64,000 bases of DNA from the NCBI GenBank assembly GCA_023213215.1, contig CP096136.1, positions 3,100,001 to 3,164,000 of the forward strand, in the 5' to 3' direction. Positions 56,643 through 64,000 of the stretch are shown here, piece after piece. Origin of the DNA: Flavobacterium sp. JAD_PAG50586_2 (GTDB taxonomy: Bacteria; Bacteroidota; Bacteroidia; Flavobacteriales; Flavobacteriaceae). The notes below the pieces were generated by a model that saw only the letters and a list, made by a program, of their open reading frames with translations, was not told where the DNA came from and searched no databases. Position numbers and translations under genes: made by a program. Each line of letters begins with the position of its first letter. The first letter of the stretch is position 1.

Positions 56643-56939
56643 ATGGCAAGACGACTTAGCAACGAAGGTTCAATAGGCGATGTCCTAAAGCAGTTTATTG
56701 AGAAAAATAAGCTTCAGCCTGGCATGGACAAAATTGAGGTGGAAGACGCCTGGAAATCACTCATGGGCAATGGCGTTAATAGTTACACGAAAGAAGTGAT
56801 GCTGAAAGGAACAACGCTCTACGTTTCGCTAACTTCTGCTGTGCTTCGCGAGGAACTGAGTTATGGCAAACAGAAAATCGTCAAAATGATAAATGACGAA
56901 TTGGGTAAGGAAGTGATAAAAGAGGTTGTCCTTCGTTAA
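56643..56939 (+). CDS. DUF721 (DciA-related) protein
   Basis: 98 residues: I-G-D-V-L-K-Q-F-I-E-K-N-K-L-Q-P-G-M-D and W-K-S-L-M-G, then L-R-E-E-L-S-Y-G-K-Q-K-I-V. This matches the DUF721 domain. DciA proteins help load replicative helicase, but a short single-domain member need not share the role. It overlaps the end of the convergent DUF4268 gene by 4 bp. Confidence 0.85.
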   Translation: MARRLSNEGSIGDVLKQFIEKNKLQPGMDKIEVEDAWKSLMGNGVNSYTKEVMLKGTTLYVSLTSAVLREELSYGKQKIVKMINDELGKEVIKEVVLR

Positions 56940-57379
56940 GTATTGGTTTCTAAATCTTTAATATAGTCTTCGTATTCATAAAAGAAACGCTCAAAAGAAT
57001 CCATTGTTTCGTAGAAGAATTTGAAAATCTCACCCCACGTGTTTTTATTGTTTAAGCTGACGCCTGTTTTATCAATCCAAATCCTGCTGATAACCTTTCC
57101 GTTTTCCAAATAGAAATTGCGTTCAAAGATGGCTTCAGAAAGGTAATCTTCCAGTAAAATCGATTTTAACGATTCTATTTTTTCGAAATAAACCTTGCGC
57201 AGTTCTTCATCTTTAGGCTCAATATCCAACAATACTTGCGCTTTTTTATTATCGACATAAAACTTAAAGGTAACGTCTTTGATCTTAGTATCATACAACA
57301 GCCATTTCCTCGGATAGACTGATGCAAATGCAACCCAGAATTCTTTTTTTATAAATAGCGCTTCTTTTTTGCTGTACAT
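56936..57379 (-). CDS. DUF4268-domain protein
   Basis: 147 residues: F-I-K-K-E-F-W-V-A-F and W-L-L-Y-D-T-K-I-K-D-V-T-F-K-F-Y-V fit DUF4268, a nuclease-associated domain in larger proteins; here it stands alone. Function unknown. Divergent from the NUDIX gene across 66 bp. Confidence 0.7.
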   Translation of the reverse strand: MYSKKEALFIKKEFWVAFASVYPRKWLLYDTKIKDVTFKFYVDNKKAQVLLDIEPKDEELRKVYFEKIESLKSILLEDYLSEAIFERNFYLENGKVISRIWIDKTGVSLNNKNTWGEIFKFFYETMDSFERFFYEYEDYIKDLETNT

Positions 57380-57445
57380 TTTAGTTGGATAAAAATTTGA
57401 ATGCTTTGAATATTTGCGGTAACTTTATATTTCAAAACCTACGTT

Positions 57446-58084
57446 ATGGACTTCGAAGAGTTTTTAAAATATACGCCAAAAATACTAAATGTTGAGCTAC
57501 CTGCAACGAACGCTCATGTAAAAATGGTTCCGCCCAACAGGGCAGATTTACTACGAAATACTGATTTCACTAAAATCACCCCAAAAAAAGCTGCCGTTAT
57601 GATGCTTTTTTATCCAAAGAATTATCAAACTCATTTAGCGTTAATACTTCGTACATCTTATAACGGCGTGCATTCGTCACAAATTGCCTTTCCGGGTGGA
57701 AAGGTAGAGTTAGAGGATTTCGACCTAAAACAGACTGCATTGCGTGAAACCCATGAGGAAATCGGAATCCATCCTAACAGTATCAATGTCATTCGGGCTT
57801 TTACCGAAGTCTATATTCCGCCAAGTAATTTTATGGTGTACCCGTTTTTGGGCGTAAGCCAAGATGATTTAGAGTTTGTTTTGCAGCCCGATGAAGTAGC
57901 CGGAATGGTAGAATTTCCGTTAGTCGATTTTATGGATGATAGCATAGTGAAATCGACTTCAATAAAAACTTCCTACGCCGATACGATGGAGGTACCAGGC
58001 TTTCAGGTTAATGAACATTTCATTTGGGGTGCAACGGCGATGATGCTGAGCGAACTTAAAGAAACTCTAAAATTAGTTTTATAA
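57446..58084 (+). CDS. NUDIX hydrolase, CoA pyrophosphatase-like
   Basis: 212 residues with a complete NUDIX box G-K-V-E-L-E-D followed by R-E-T-H-E-E-I-G (85-107). The S-S-Q-I-A-F-P-G-G and L-R-E-T-H-E-E-I-G arrangement is that of the NudL/YeaB coenzyme A diphosphatases. Likely cleaves CoA or related diphosphates. The next gene starts 44 bp later. Confidence 0.88.
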   Translation: MDFEEFLKYTPKILNVELPATNAHVKMVPPNRADLLRNTDFTKITPKKAAVMMLFYPKNYQTHLALILRTSYNGVHSSQIAFPGGKVELEDFDLKQTALRETHEEIGIHPNSINVIRAFTEVYIPPSNFMVYPFLGVSQDDLEFVLQPDEVAGMVEFPLVDFMDDSIVKSTSIKTSYADTMEVPGFQVNEHFIWGATAMMLSELKETLKLVL

Positions 58085-58098
58085 AGTTTTAGTTTTTG

Positions 58099-58106
58099 TA
58101 GATTTG
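58099..58106 (+). promoter_or_regulatory. Candidate -7 box TAGATTTG for the acyltransferase
   Basis: TAnnTTTG match 22 bp before the ATG at 58129. No clear -33 element at the expected spacing. Confidence 0.5.
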
Positions 58107-58128
58107 CCATCCTAATAAAATTAATATT

Positions 58129-58959
58129 ATGGGATTATTTAAAAGAAATCCTTTTGGCCATATACTTTTCATTAAAAAATGGTTGATCCGCATCTTTGGT
58201 GCCATCACGCACAGAAGATACCGTGGCTTTAACGATCTGCAGATTGACGGTTCCGAAATTATTGCGGCATTGCCGGATAAAAACGTATTATTCATTTCCA
58301 ATCATCAGACTTATTTTGCCGATGTTGTTGCGATGTTCCATGTGTTCAATGCCAGTCTTTCCGGAAGACAGGACAGTATTAAGAATGTAGGTTATCTGTG
58401 GAATCCGAAACTGAATATTTATTATGTTGCCGCAAGCGAAACGATGAAGTCGGGTATACTGCCGAGGATTTTGGCATATGTAGGTTCAATTTCAGTAGAA
58501 AGGACCTGGCGAGCCGGAGGAAAGGATGTAGAGGAGAAGCGCGAGGTAAATCCAAATGACACTGAAAATATCAGGATTGCACTGGAAGATGGCTGGGTAA
58601 TTACTTTTCCGCAGGGAACAACAAAATCGTTTAAACCCGTACGTAAAGGTACAGCGCATATCATTAAACAATATAAACCTATTGTCGTGCCTATTGTAAT
58701 TGATGGTTTCCGCCGTTCGTTTGATAAAAAAGGGCTGCGGATGAAAAAGAAAAATATCTTACAGTCATTTATCATCAAAGAGCCTTTGGTAATCGATTAT
58801 GAAAACGAAACCATAGAGCAGATTGTCGAAAAAGTGGAATACGCTATAGAACAGCATCCGTCCTTTCTAAAAGTGATTCCAGCCGAGGAAATCGAAGAGC
58901 AGGAACGCCTGAACAAGCTGAGGGAATACCATATAGATAAAAAAAATATCCCGACTTAG
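58129..58959 (+). CDS. PlsC-like 1-acyl-glycerol-3-phosphate acyltransferase family protein
   Basis: 276 residues. Motif I reads N-H-Q-T-Y-F-A-D, with five rather than four residues between His59 and Asp65. Motif III reads F-P-Q-G-T-T-K-S where F-P-E-G-T-R-S is usual. The I-V-V-P-I-V-I motif IV is normal. It probably makes phosphatidate or another acyl lipid. The 3' end, including the stop, lies within a terminator hairpin. Confidence 0.85.
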   Translation: MGLFKRNPFGHILFIKKWLIRIFGAITHRRYRGFNDLQIDGSEIIAALPDKNVLFISNHQTYFADVVAMFHVFNASLSGRQDSIKNVGYLWNPKLNIYYVAASETMKSGILPRILAYVGSISVERTWRAGGKDVEEKREVNPNDTENIRIALEDGWVITFPQGTTKSFKPVRKGTAHIIKQYKPIVVPIVIDGFRRSFDKKGLRMKKKNILQSFIIKEPLVIDYENETIEQIVEKVEYAIEQHPSFLKVIPAEEIEEQERLNKLREYHIDKKNIPT

Positions 58960-58972
58960 TGTCGGGATATTT
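58944..58972. terminator. Terminator hairpin containing the PlsC stop codon
   Basis: AAATATCCCGAC and GTCGGGATATTT form a perfect 12-bp stem with loop TTAGT; the TAG stop lies in that loop. T-rich flanks on both sides make it usable for the convergent gene too. Confidence 0.9.
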
Positions 58973-58976
58973 TATC

Positions 58977-59930
58977 TTATTTTTTTATTGCTTTAGACAG
59001 GTCTTTTAAATCTGAAGGCTTAATGTTGTAATTACCTTCCATATCTCCATAAGCGTAAACAATCTTGCCCGTTTGTGAATTTATCACCGAAATGTATTTA
59101 GTTGTGCTATTCTTTACATATAAGAAATAATAAATTGGGTTTTGTTCATTAAGGATTTTTTGACTCAGTTCTTCAGAAGTTACAACTTTGTATTGAAATT
59201 CATAATCCTTCATCAGATCAGTCACTTCAAATCGTTTTGTTTCATCCCCTGTCCATTTATCGAAATTAATAAAAGTGTAATCCGGTATATATAGTGTTTC
59301 AGTTTTTAGCTTATCTAATTCGGGCTTATCCCTATAGTCTTTCAGTTTAAACGCTTTACCATCCATAATCATTAAGATAGTCTGGATATAATTTTTTAAA
59401 ATCCCCACGCTCCAATTTCTGATATGGCCCTCTTTACTGTAATCAGAATTAAATGTTAAGCTTGGATTCTGTATGCTGGCATAGTCAGTAAATATTGAAA
59501 TTCTTGTGATTGGATCAACTTCAAATTTTCCTTTTTTGCCGGTTACCGGTTGCCACAGGGTTAAAAAATAATAAGTATTACTCCATGTAAGTCCTTTGCT
59601 TTGTCCTGCCCCAGCAGTTGGATTTGTGCTTGATGTACTTGTAGTAATATCAATCCAAAGGAAAAGGGCATGTTCAGCAGTATGTTTTTCGATATCATCA
59701 TAGTTTATGAACTGCACCTCAGAATTTGTCCAGCTATTTTTAATCATATCAATATAGGGCTTTGATGCGGCTGCATCTTTATCACCTAAAGCAACATAGA
59801 GTGAACGTTTTTTAAAATCTTCTCTTTCATTAGGCGAATAATGAAAAATATTATATTGCCCATAAGTAGAAAAAGAACAAATGAATAGTAGAAATAACAG
59901 GATAGTTTGAGGGTTGAATTTTATTTTCAT
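58977..59930 (-). CDS. Secreted hypothetical protein
   Basis: 317 residues from ATG 59930, giving a normal signal peptide cleaved near S-T-Y-G-Q (about 25); a start at 59957 would add nine residues ahead of it. The mature part has F-K-K-R-S-L-Y-V-A-L-G-D-K-D and N-S-Q-T-G-K-I-V-Y-A-Y-G-D. Family not recognised. Convergent with the acyltransferase gene. Confidence 0.65.
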   Translation of the reverse strand: MKIKFNPQTILLFLLFICSFSTYGQYNIFHYSPNEREDFKKRSLYVALGDKDAAASKPYIDMIKNSWTNSEVQFINYDDIEKHTAEHALFLWIDITTSTSSTNPTAGAGQSKGLTWSNTYYFLTLWQPVTGKKGKFEVDPITRISIFTDYASIQNPSLTFNSDYSKEGHIRNWSVGILKNYIQTILMIMDGKAFKLKDYRDKPELDKLKTETLYIPDYTFINFDKWTGDETKRFEVTDLMKDYEFQYKVVTSEELSQKILNEQNPIYYFLYVKNSTTKYISVINSQTGKIVYAYGDMEGNYNIKPSDLKDLSKAIKK

Positions 59931-59999
59931 TGTAATGAATTGTTTTTTGATGGTCAAATGTATAATTTTTTCTGAAAAGAATATCTAGAACTATTGGTT

Positions 60000-60791
60000 T
60001 TAAAAAGGCGATAGGGTTACCTTTTCGACCATTTTCCAATCTGTGATAATTCCTACCATCAGATAAAGAAGGATTCTCAATTCTATATAAAGCAAGCCAA
60101 AAAATAATAGTACCCTGAATACCATTCCTAGCTTTGAATAATCAGCACTAAAGGCATCAATATAGGCATAAATAACATACGCTATTATAAGGCCGGCTAC
60201 GATTAGGCTGGCAACAGTATTACTTAAACCAAAAGTCAGATCAAAAAGGAAAAAGAAATTGGTGAGTATATTCAGCAAAATGATTCCCAACAATATCATT
60301 CCCGTTAGTATCGAATGTTCGCTTAGGTTCAGTTTTTTTCTTCTGAATAAAATAAAGCTGTTCAATGCCGCAAACGGGATAAAAAGTAAAATTATAAACT
60401 TACTTCTTTGTGAAATCATTTCATTTAGTCTTTGGCTCGTTTCATCGAGTTTAGAGGGTTTGGGAATAGCTTCGATTTCCTGAGGATAAAACAATTCATC
60501 AATATGGCGGAAAAACAGCATCAAACCAATCATTATCAGAATCAGGTAAAACACATTGTAATAGCGTTTCCTTTTTCCCGAAATATACTCCAATGCGGCT
60601 TTCCCCGGACGAAGGAGCGACTGTTTGGCCGTGAACAATATTCCTCTATCAATATGAAACGTGCCGTGCAATATGTCATGAAATATAAGGTTCTTAAAGG
60701 TAATGCGGTGAATTTCGGCTTTTTGTCCGCAACCCGCACAAAATTTATCGGTTAGTTCTTTATCGCAGTTCAGGCAGTTGTTAGTTGTCAT
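60000..60791 (-). CDS. DUF3667 membrane protein with zinc ribbon
   Basis: 263 residues. An N-terminal zinc-ribbon has Cys6, Cys9, Cys18 and Cys21 (C-L-N-C and C-A-G-C-G), followed by the family segment H-G-T-F-H-I-D-R-G and about five membrane helices. It matches the DUF3667 family; the role is unknown. Confidence 0.85.
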   Translation of the reverse strand: MTTNNCLNCDKELTDKFCAGCGQKAEIHRITFKNLIFHDILHGTFHIDRGILFTAKQSLLRPGKAALEYISGKRKRYYNVFYLILIMIGLMLFFRHIDELFYPQEIEAIPKPSKLDETSQRLNEMISQRSKFIILLFIPFAALNSFILFRRKKLNLSEHSILTGMILLGIILLNILTNFFFLFDLTFGLSNTVASLIVAGLIIAYVIYAYIDAFSADYSKLGMVFRVLLFFGLLYIELRILLYLMVGIITDWKMVEKVTLSPF

Positions 60792-60830
60792 TTATTGTAA
60801 GCGGTATTTGGTTTGAAATTTTCGGACAGA

Positions 60831-61232
60831 TTACTTATCAATTTGTGCTATCCAATCTTTAATTCCTTTTGTTAAAGCTTCTGTTTTATTTTGAACATCT
60901 TCTAAATCTTTAATTTCAACAATTTTTCTTCCATCAGGATAATCTTTGCCTATTAAGCCTGTTTGTCTGTCAATCTTATTGCCTGTCGGAAAAACAATCA
61001 GGAGCTTTCCACGGTGTAAATTTAGAACCGCTACATCCCGTTTGTATTCTTTGGCATCAAAATCTTTCATTTCTCCATTGTAGTAAAAGCTGGGAGAATT
61101 CCATTTAATATGTTCGGCAATTTCGGCATCGGAATTTAGGAAAATTTTCCGAAGTAATTCAATGGTCGACTTAAATTGAACGTCAATTGAATTTATATAG
61201 TCAGTTACTTTTTGAGAATCTGGGTTTGACAT
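60831..61232 (-). CDS. DUF1801-domain protein
   Basis: 133 residues: I-E-L-L-R-K-I-F-L-N-S-D-A-E-I-A-E-H-I-K-W-N-S-P-S-F-Y-Y fits the DUF1801 (YdhG-like, SufE/iron-cochaperone-fold) family. Function unknown. Possibly transcribed with the DUF3667 gene 39 bp downstream. Confidence 0.85.
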   Translation of the reverse strand: MSNPDSQKVTDYINSIDVQFKSTIELLRKIFLNSDAEIAEHIKWNSPSFYYNGEMKDFDAKEYKRDVAVLNLHRGKLLIVFPTGNKIDRQTGLIGKDYPDGRKIVEIKDLEDVQNKTEALTKGIKDWIAQIDK

Positions 61233-61382
61233 AATTTATTGTTTAGTTTGTTTGGAAGTCTTGCACATCACTTATTATATCCGCGATAGCTCTCAAATCT
61301 AAGAAAAAAATCCTTTCACAATCTTTGCCATTCTCTTTACTGCCTTCGGCTGCATTTTTAGGTGTCGACGCTACTTAACACT

Positions 61383-62006
61383 TTAATTAAGCGTTGGATT
61401 TTTCGATTTAACTATGGGCACAATGGATTCTCCTGAAAAAACCAGTATTTGTAATACCACTAAAATGATGATGACGATTACGAAAGCAAATTGAGAAGAT
61501 GCTTTAATAGTGGCATACTGTGATTCGACTTTTTTCATGATTAACTTGGATTCCTCTAACTGAATGGTGGAAAGTTTATCTAAAGAAGAAAGAACCTTAT
61601 CTGTATAATTCGAAGGCTGATGATTGTTTTTAAGGGTGGTTTGCCCGAATTTCTTCAAGTACCAAATCAACTCCACTGCTGTTGCTTTTTCGGGTTTGGT
61701 AAGCTTTGTTTTGAGATATATAGTATAGATGCTATTGAACTTTTCAGTTAATTTACGGATAGCGTTGGATTTGGAAGCCCTATCTAAATCAGAATTTAAG
61801 ACTTCCCTAATTTGATAAGTAGTACTGGTCATTTTTAAGATGTAATCTTCAGCAATCAATCTATCTTCGTACAAGGTAGATATAGCGTTTTTTACATTTT
61901 GGGTATGCATCCTGTCAAGGTAATGGCTCAAAAGTACCAACAGGCATAAGGCCAGCAAAACCACCGAAGCCGTAATTTTATTTTTAATGCTGTAGGTCCA
62001 TTTCAT
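61383..62006 (-). CDS. Four-helix-bundle sensor-like membrane protein without output domain
   Basis: 207 residues with membrane helices near each end (about 12-28 and 174-195) and a helical domain between, typical of the MCP-type 4HB sensory module. No HAMP or signalling domain follows, so it is a stand-alone sensory or structural unit. The repeat-poor 150-bp gap to the DUF1801 gene shows no other gene. Confidence 0.75.
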   Translation of the reverse strand: MKWTYSIKNKITASVVLLALCLLVLLSHYLDRMHTQNVKNAISTLYEDRLIAEDYILKMTSTTYQIREVLNSDLDRASKSNAIRKLTEKFNSIYTIYLKTKLTKPEKATAVELIWYLKKFGQTTLKNNHQPSNYTDKVLSSLDKLSTIQLEESKLIMKKVESQYATIKASSQFAFVIVIIILVVLQILVFSGESIVPIVKSKNPTLN

Positions 62007-62140
62007 ATTAGTCCAATTTTATGTTCTATGTCTTTTAAGCTTGCTTACTTTTCCTTGTTTCTGTCAGTATCGGTATTTTTACCAATCAGTCCTAAAGATA
62101 GGCAAATTCAATTTACCAATGAATATGGTTAAAGGTTGAG

Positions 62141-62171
62141 TTTGTTTCCCCGTTTTAAAAGTTTACTTTTG
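62141..62171 (+). promoter_or_regulatory. Promoter of the antiporter operon
   Basis: TTTG (62141-62144), 19-bp spacer and TACTTTTG (62164-62171) match both boxes of the Bacteroidetes promoter; the antiporter ATG is 61 bp on. Confidence 0.65.
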
Positions 62172-62231
62172 AATATAATGGAAGACCCAAAGTATAAATT
62201 GGTCTTTGATAAAAAAATAATCGTTTAAGAA

Positions 62232-63406
62232 ATGACTACAGCTATAATTATTTCGCTTTGTATATTATTGCTTTTTGCCTATGTTTTTGATCTGTCTTCC
62301 GCAAAAACTAAAATTCCATCAGTCATTCTACTGTTGGCTTTGGGATATGCTGTTAAACAGGCATCTGTTTATTTTAGCATAACCATTCCAAACCTAATTC
62401 CGCTTTTACCCATTTTAGGAACTATTGGATTGATATTGATTGTGCTCGAAGGTTCATTGGAATTAGAACTAAATCGTTCCAAGTTACCAATGATAGGTAA
62501 ATCTTCTGTAATTGCTCTCATTCCGATGATTGTAGGTAGTCTTGGTTTGGCATTTGCATTTCAGTATTATGGCAATGTAAGCTTTAAGATCGGATTGGCC
62601 AATGCCATTCCGTTAGCCATTATCAGTAGTGCAATTGCAATCCCAAGTGCCAAAAACTTACTCTCTAAAAACAAGGAATTCATTACTTATGAAAGCAGTT
62701 TGTCCGATATTTTCGGAGTGCTTTTTTTAATTTCATTACCCTGAATGATTCTATCGGCTCTAAGTCGGTTGGCTTTTTTATTCTTGAATTAGTAGTGATG
62801 TTGATTATTTCCCTTTTGGCAACCTTGTCACTGGCTTTCTTCCTTGATAAAATAAAGCATACTATAAAGTTCTTGCCCATTATTTTAATGATTATCTTAA
62901 TTTATGCTATCTCAAAAGAATATCATTTACCCGCCTTACTGTTTATATTGCTGTTTGGTTTGTTTTTAGGTAATATCGACGAATTGAAAAATTATAAGTT
63001 AGTACAAAAGATCCATTTAGTAAATTTTAATCGCGAAGTCTTTAAATTTAAGGAGTTAACTACAGAAATAGCTTTCCTGATCCGGGCTTTGTTTTTTATG
63101 CTGTTTGGATATCTGATAGAAACGGCAGAACTATTTAATTCTGATACTATTATTTGGGCAATTGCTATAACTATTGGTATTTTTGTATTGCGCTTTATAT
63201 TCTTAAAACTTTTCAAATTTAAGACGAGCCCTTTGCTGTTTATTGCTCCCAGAGGTTTGATCACCATACTATTGTTTTTTAGTATACCGGCAAGTCAAAC
63301 CATAGCCTTGGCCAATAAATCACTTATAATCCAGGTAATAATCTTAACAGCATTTGTAATGATGTTGGGTTTAATGAAACATAAAAAACATGAAACAGGA
63401 GAATAA
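62232..63406 (+). CDS. CPA-type cation/proton antiporter (frame broken mid-gene)
   Basis: Two frames join into 391 residues if one T is added to the run 62722-62728; the join reads F-G-V-L-F-F-N-F-I-T-L-N-D. About 12 helices are seen, with L-G-Y-A-V-K-Q and A-I-P-L-A-I-I-S-S-A-I-A-I-P-S-A in the first half, fitting the Na+/H+ exchanger (CPA) fold. No cytoplasmic TrkA domain follows. Its last 17 bp overlap the start of nhaA. Confidence 0.88.
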
Positions 63407-64000
63407 AGGTATTAAGCTGTCAGAGCTGTTTACAGGCTTTATCGAAAGTGAAAAATCAGGCGGATTGCTATTGATCCTTTGTACAGTAGTTTCATTAGTC
63501 ATAGCTAATTCGGTATTGGGAGAAGGGTATCATCATTTTTGGCTTACCCAATTTTCAGGTCAGAGCCTCGAATACTGGATAAATGACGGACTAATGACGA
63601 TTTTCTTTTTACTGATTGGTTTAGAATTGGAAAGGGAAATCTATAAAGGGGAACTATCCAACATAAAGGATGCTATGCTGCCCATTTTTGGAGCGATAGG
63701 AGGAATGGTGATTCCGGCATTGATTTTTATACTGTATAATTATGGAACCACTACGCAATCGGGAGCCGGAATTCCGATGGCGACAGACATTGCATTTGCT
63801 TTAGGGATTTTGTCGTTATTGGGAAGCAGAGTGCCCACATCATTAAAGATATTTTTGACTGCGTTGGCTGTTATGGATGACTTAGGGGCGATTTTAGTCA
63901 TTGCCATATTTTATACTAAAACGATACTTTGGTCTAATTTATTGATAGCTTTAGGCGTATATGCCGTGTTGATACTATTGGGCAGGCTCAAAGTAAATAA
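63390..64000 (+). CDS. nhaA: Na+/H+ antiporter NhaA, partial
   Basis: 203 residues from ATG 63390, open to the right edge. G-L-E-L-E-R-E, M-A-T-D-I-A-F-A-L-G (with the Asp equivalent to E. coli Asp133) and A-V-M-D-D-L-G-A-I (the ion-binding Asp163/Asp164 pair) identify NhaA. It exchanges two protons for one sodium ion. The start overlaps the preceding antiporter gene, so the two are translationally coupled. Confidence 0.96.
   Translation, partial: MKQENKGIKLSELFTGFIESEKSGGLLLILCTVVSLVIANSVLGEGYHHFWLTQFSGQSLEYWINDGLMTIFFLLIGLELEREIYKGELSNIKDAMLPIFGAIGGMVIPALIFILYNYGTTTQSGAGIPMATDIAFALGILSLLGSRVPTSLKIFLTALAVMDDLGAILVIAIFYTKTILWSNLLIALGVYAVLILLGRLKVN

Noticed and set aside
62178..62228. 16-codon leader peptide before the antiporter
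   Set aside because: A start and stop exist by chance in an AT-rich leader; there is no run of one amino acid and no attenuator structure.
799..63406. Programmed or phase-variable frameshifting in many genes
   Set aside because: All twelve shifts go the same way, hit housekeeping-type genes as well as others, and lack slippery-site structure; a sequencing artefact explains them more simply.

Overview
The window is chromosomal DNA from a member of the Bacteroidota, most likely a Flavobacterium or close relative. Supporting signs are the low-GC sequence, promoter boxes of the TAnnTTTG type, weak or absent Shine-Dalgarno sites, the ribosomal block rpmB-rpmG-DUF4295-ftsY, a SecA with the long Bacteroidetes-type middle region, SusC-like plug motifs and several Bacteroidetes-typical domains of unknown function. 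No tRNA, rRNA or CRISPR array was recognised.

Layout. 1-0.45 kb: start of a serine recombinase pointing off the left edge, next to a comM/yifB gene that has lost its 5' end; this looks like the right end of an inserted element. 1.9-11.2 kb: metallopeptidase, very large hybrid sensor kinase, aldehyde dehydrogenase, DUF5723 protein, RluA-type pseudouridine synthase and panB, all leftward. 11.3-18.9 kb: NtrC-like regulator without a DNA-binding domain, half-size DEAD-box protein, DUF2007, MFS carrier, ABC-F ATPase and a PAS kinase. 19.0-22.8 kb: ECF sigma factor, anti-sigma factor with a plug-like tail, vWFA protein with a SusC-like N-terminus and a small plug protein. 22.9-28.9 kb: DUF6929, PPK2, MATE carrier and a three-gene signalling set. 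29.6-37.6 kb: MeaB GTPase, two carriers, SRPBCC protein, FAD oxidase and beta-barrel proteins. 37.7-48.1 kb: secA, DUF2795, PduO-type adenosyltransferase, ABC ATPase, lipoprotein, methyltransferase, second ABC-F and a glycosyltransferase. 48.2-54.8 kb: acyltransferase E2, exonuclease, FAH-family protein, Hpt, cinA, rpmB, rpmG, DUF4295, ftsY. 54.8-64 kb: serine hydrolase, lipoproteins, DUF721, NUDIX, PlsC, DUF3667, DUF1801 and two cation/proton antiporters, the last being nhaA running off the right edge.

The strongest whole-window signal concerns sequence quality. Twelve reading-frame breaks in eleven genes are each repaired by adding a single base to a mononucleotide run, and no break needs a base removed. 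Eleven repairs recover an obvious protein family member; one (the MFS carrier) is less certain. This is the pattern of homopolymer under-calling by the sequencer rather than gene decay, so the affected genes are annotated here over their repaired extent. comM is the exception: besides such a shift it has truly lost its 5' end.

Candidates for new biology are the sigma/anti-sigma/plug/vWFA module, three 22-bp-phased copies of a palindromic operator-like site at 15.8 kb, a dispersed repeat family with copies at 42.2 and 51.6 kb, and the recombinase-comM junction.
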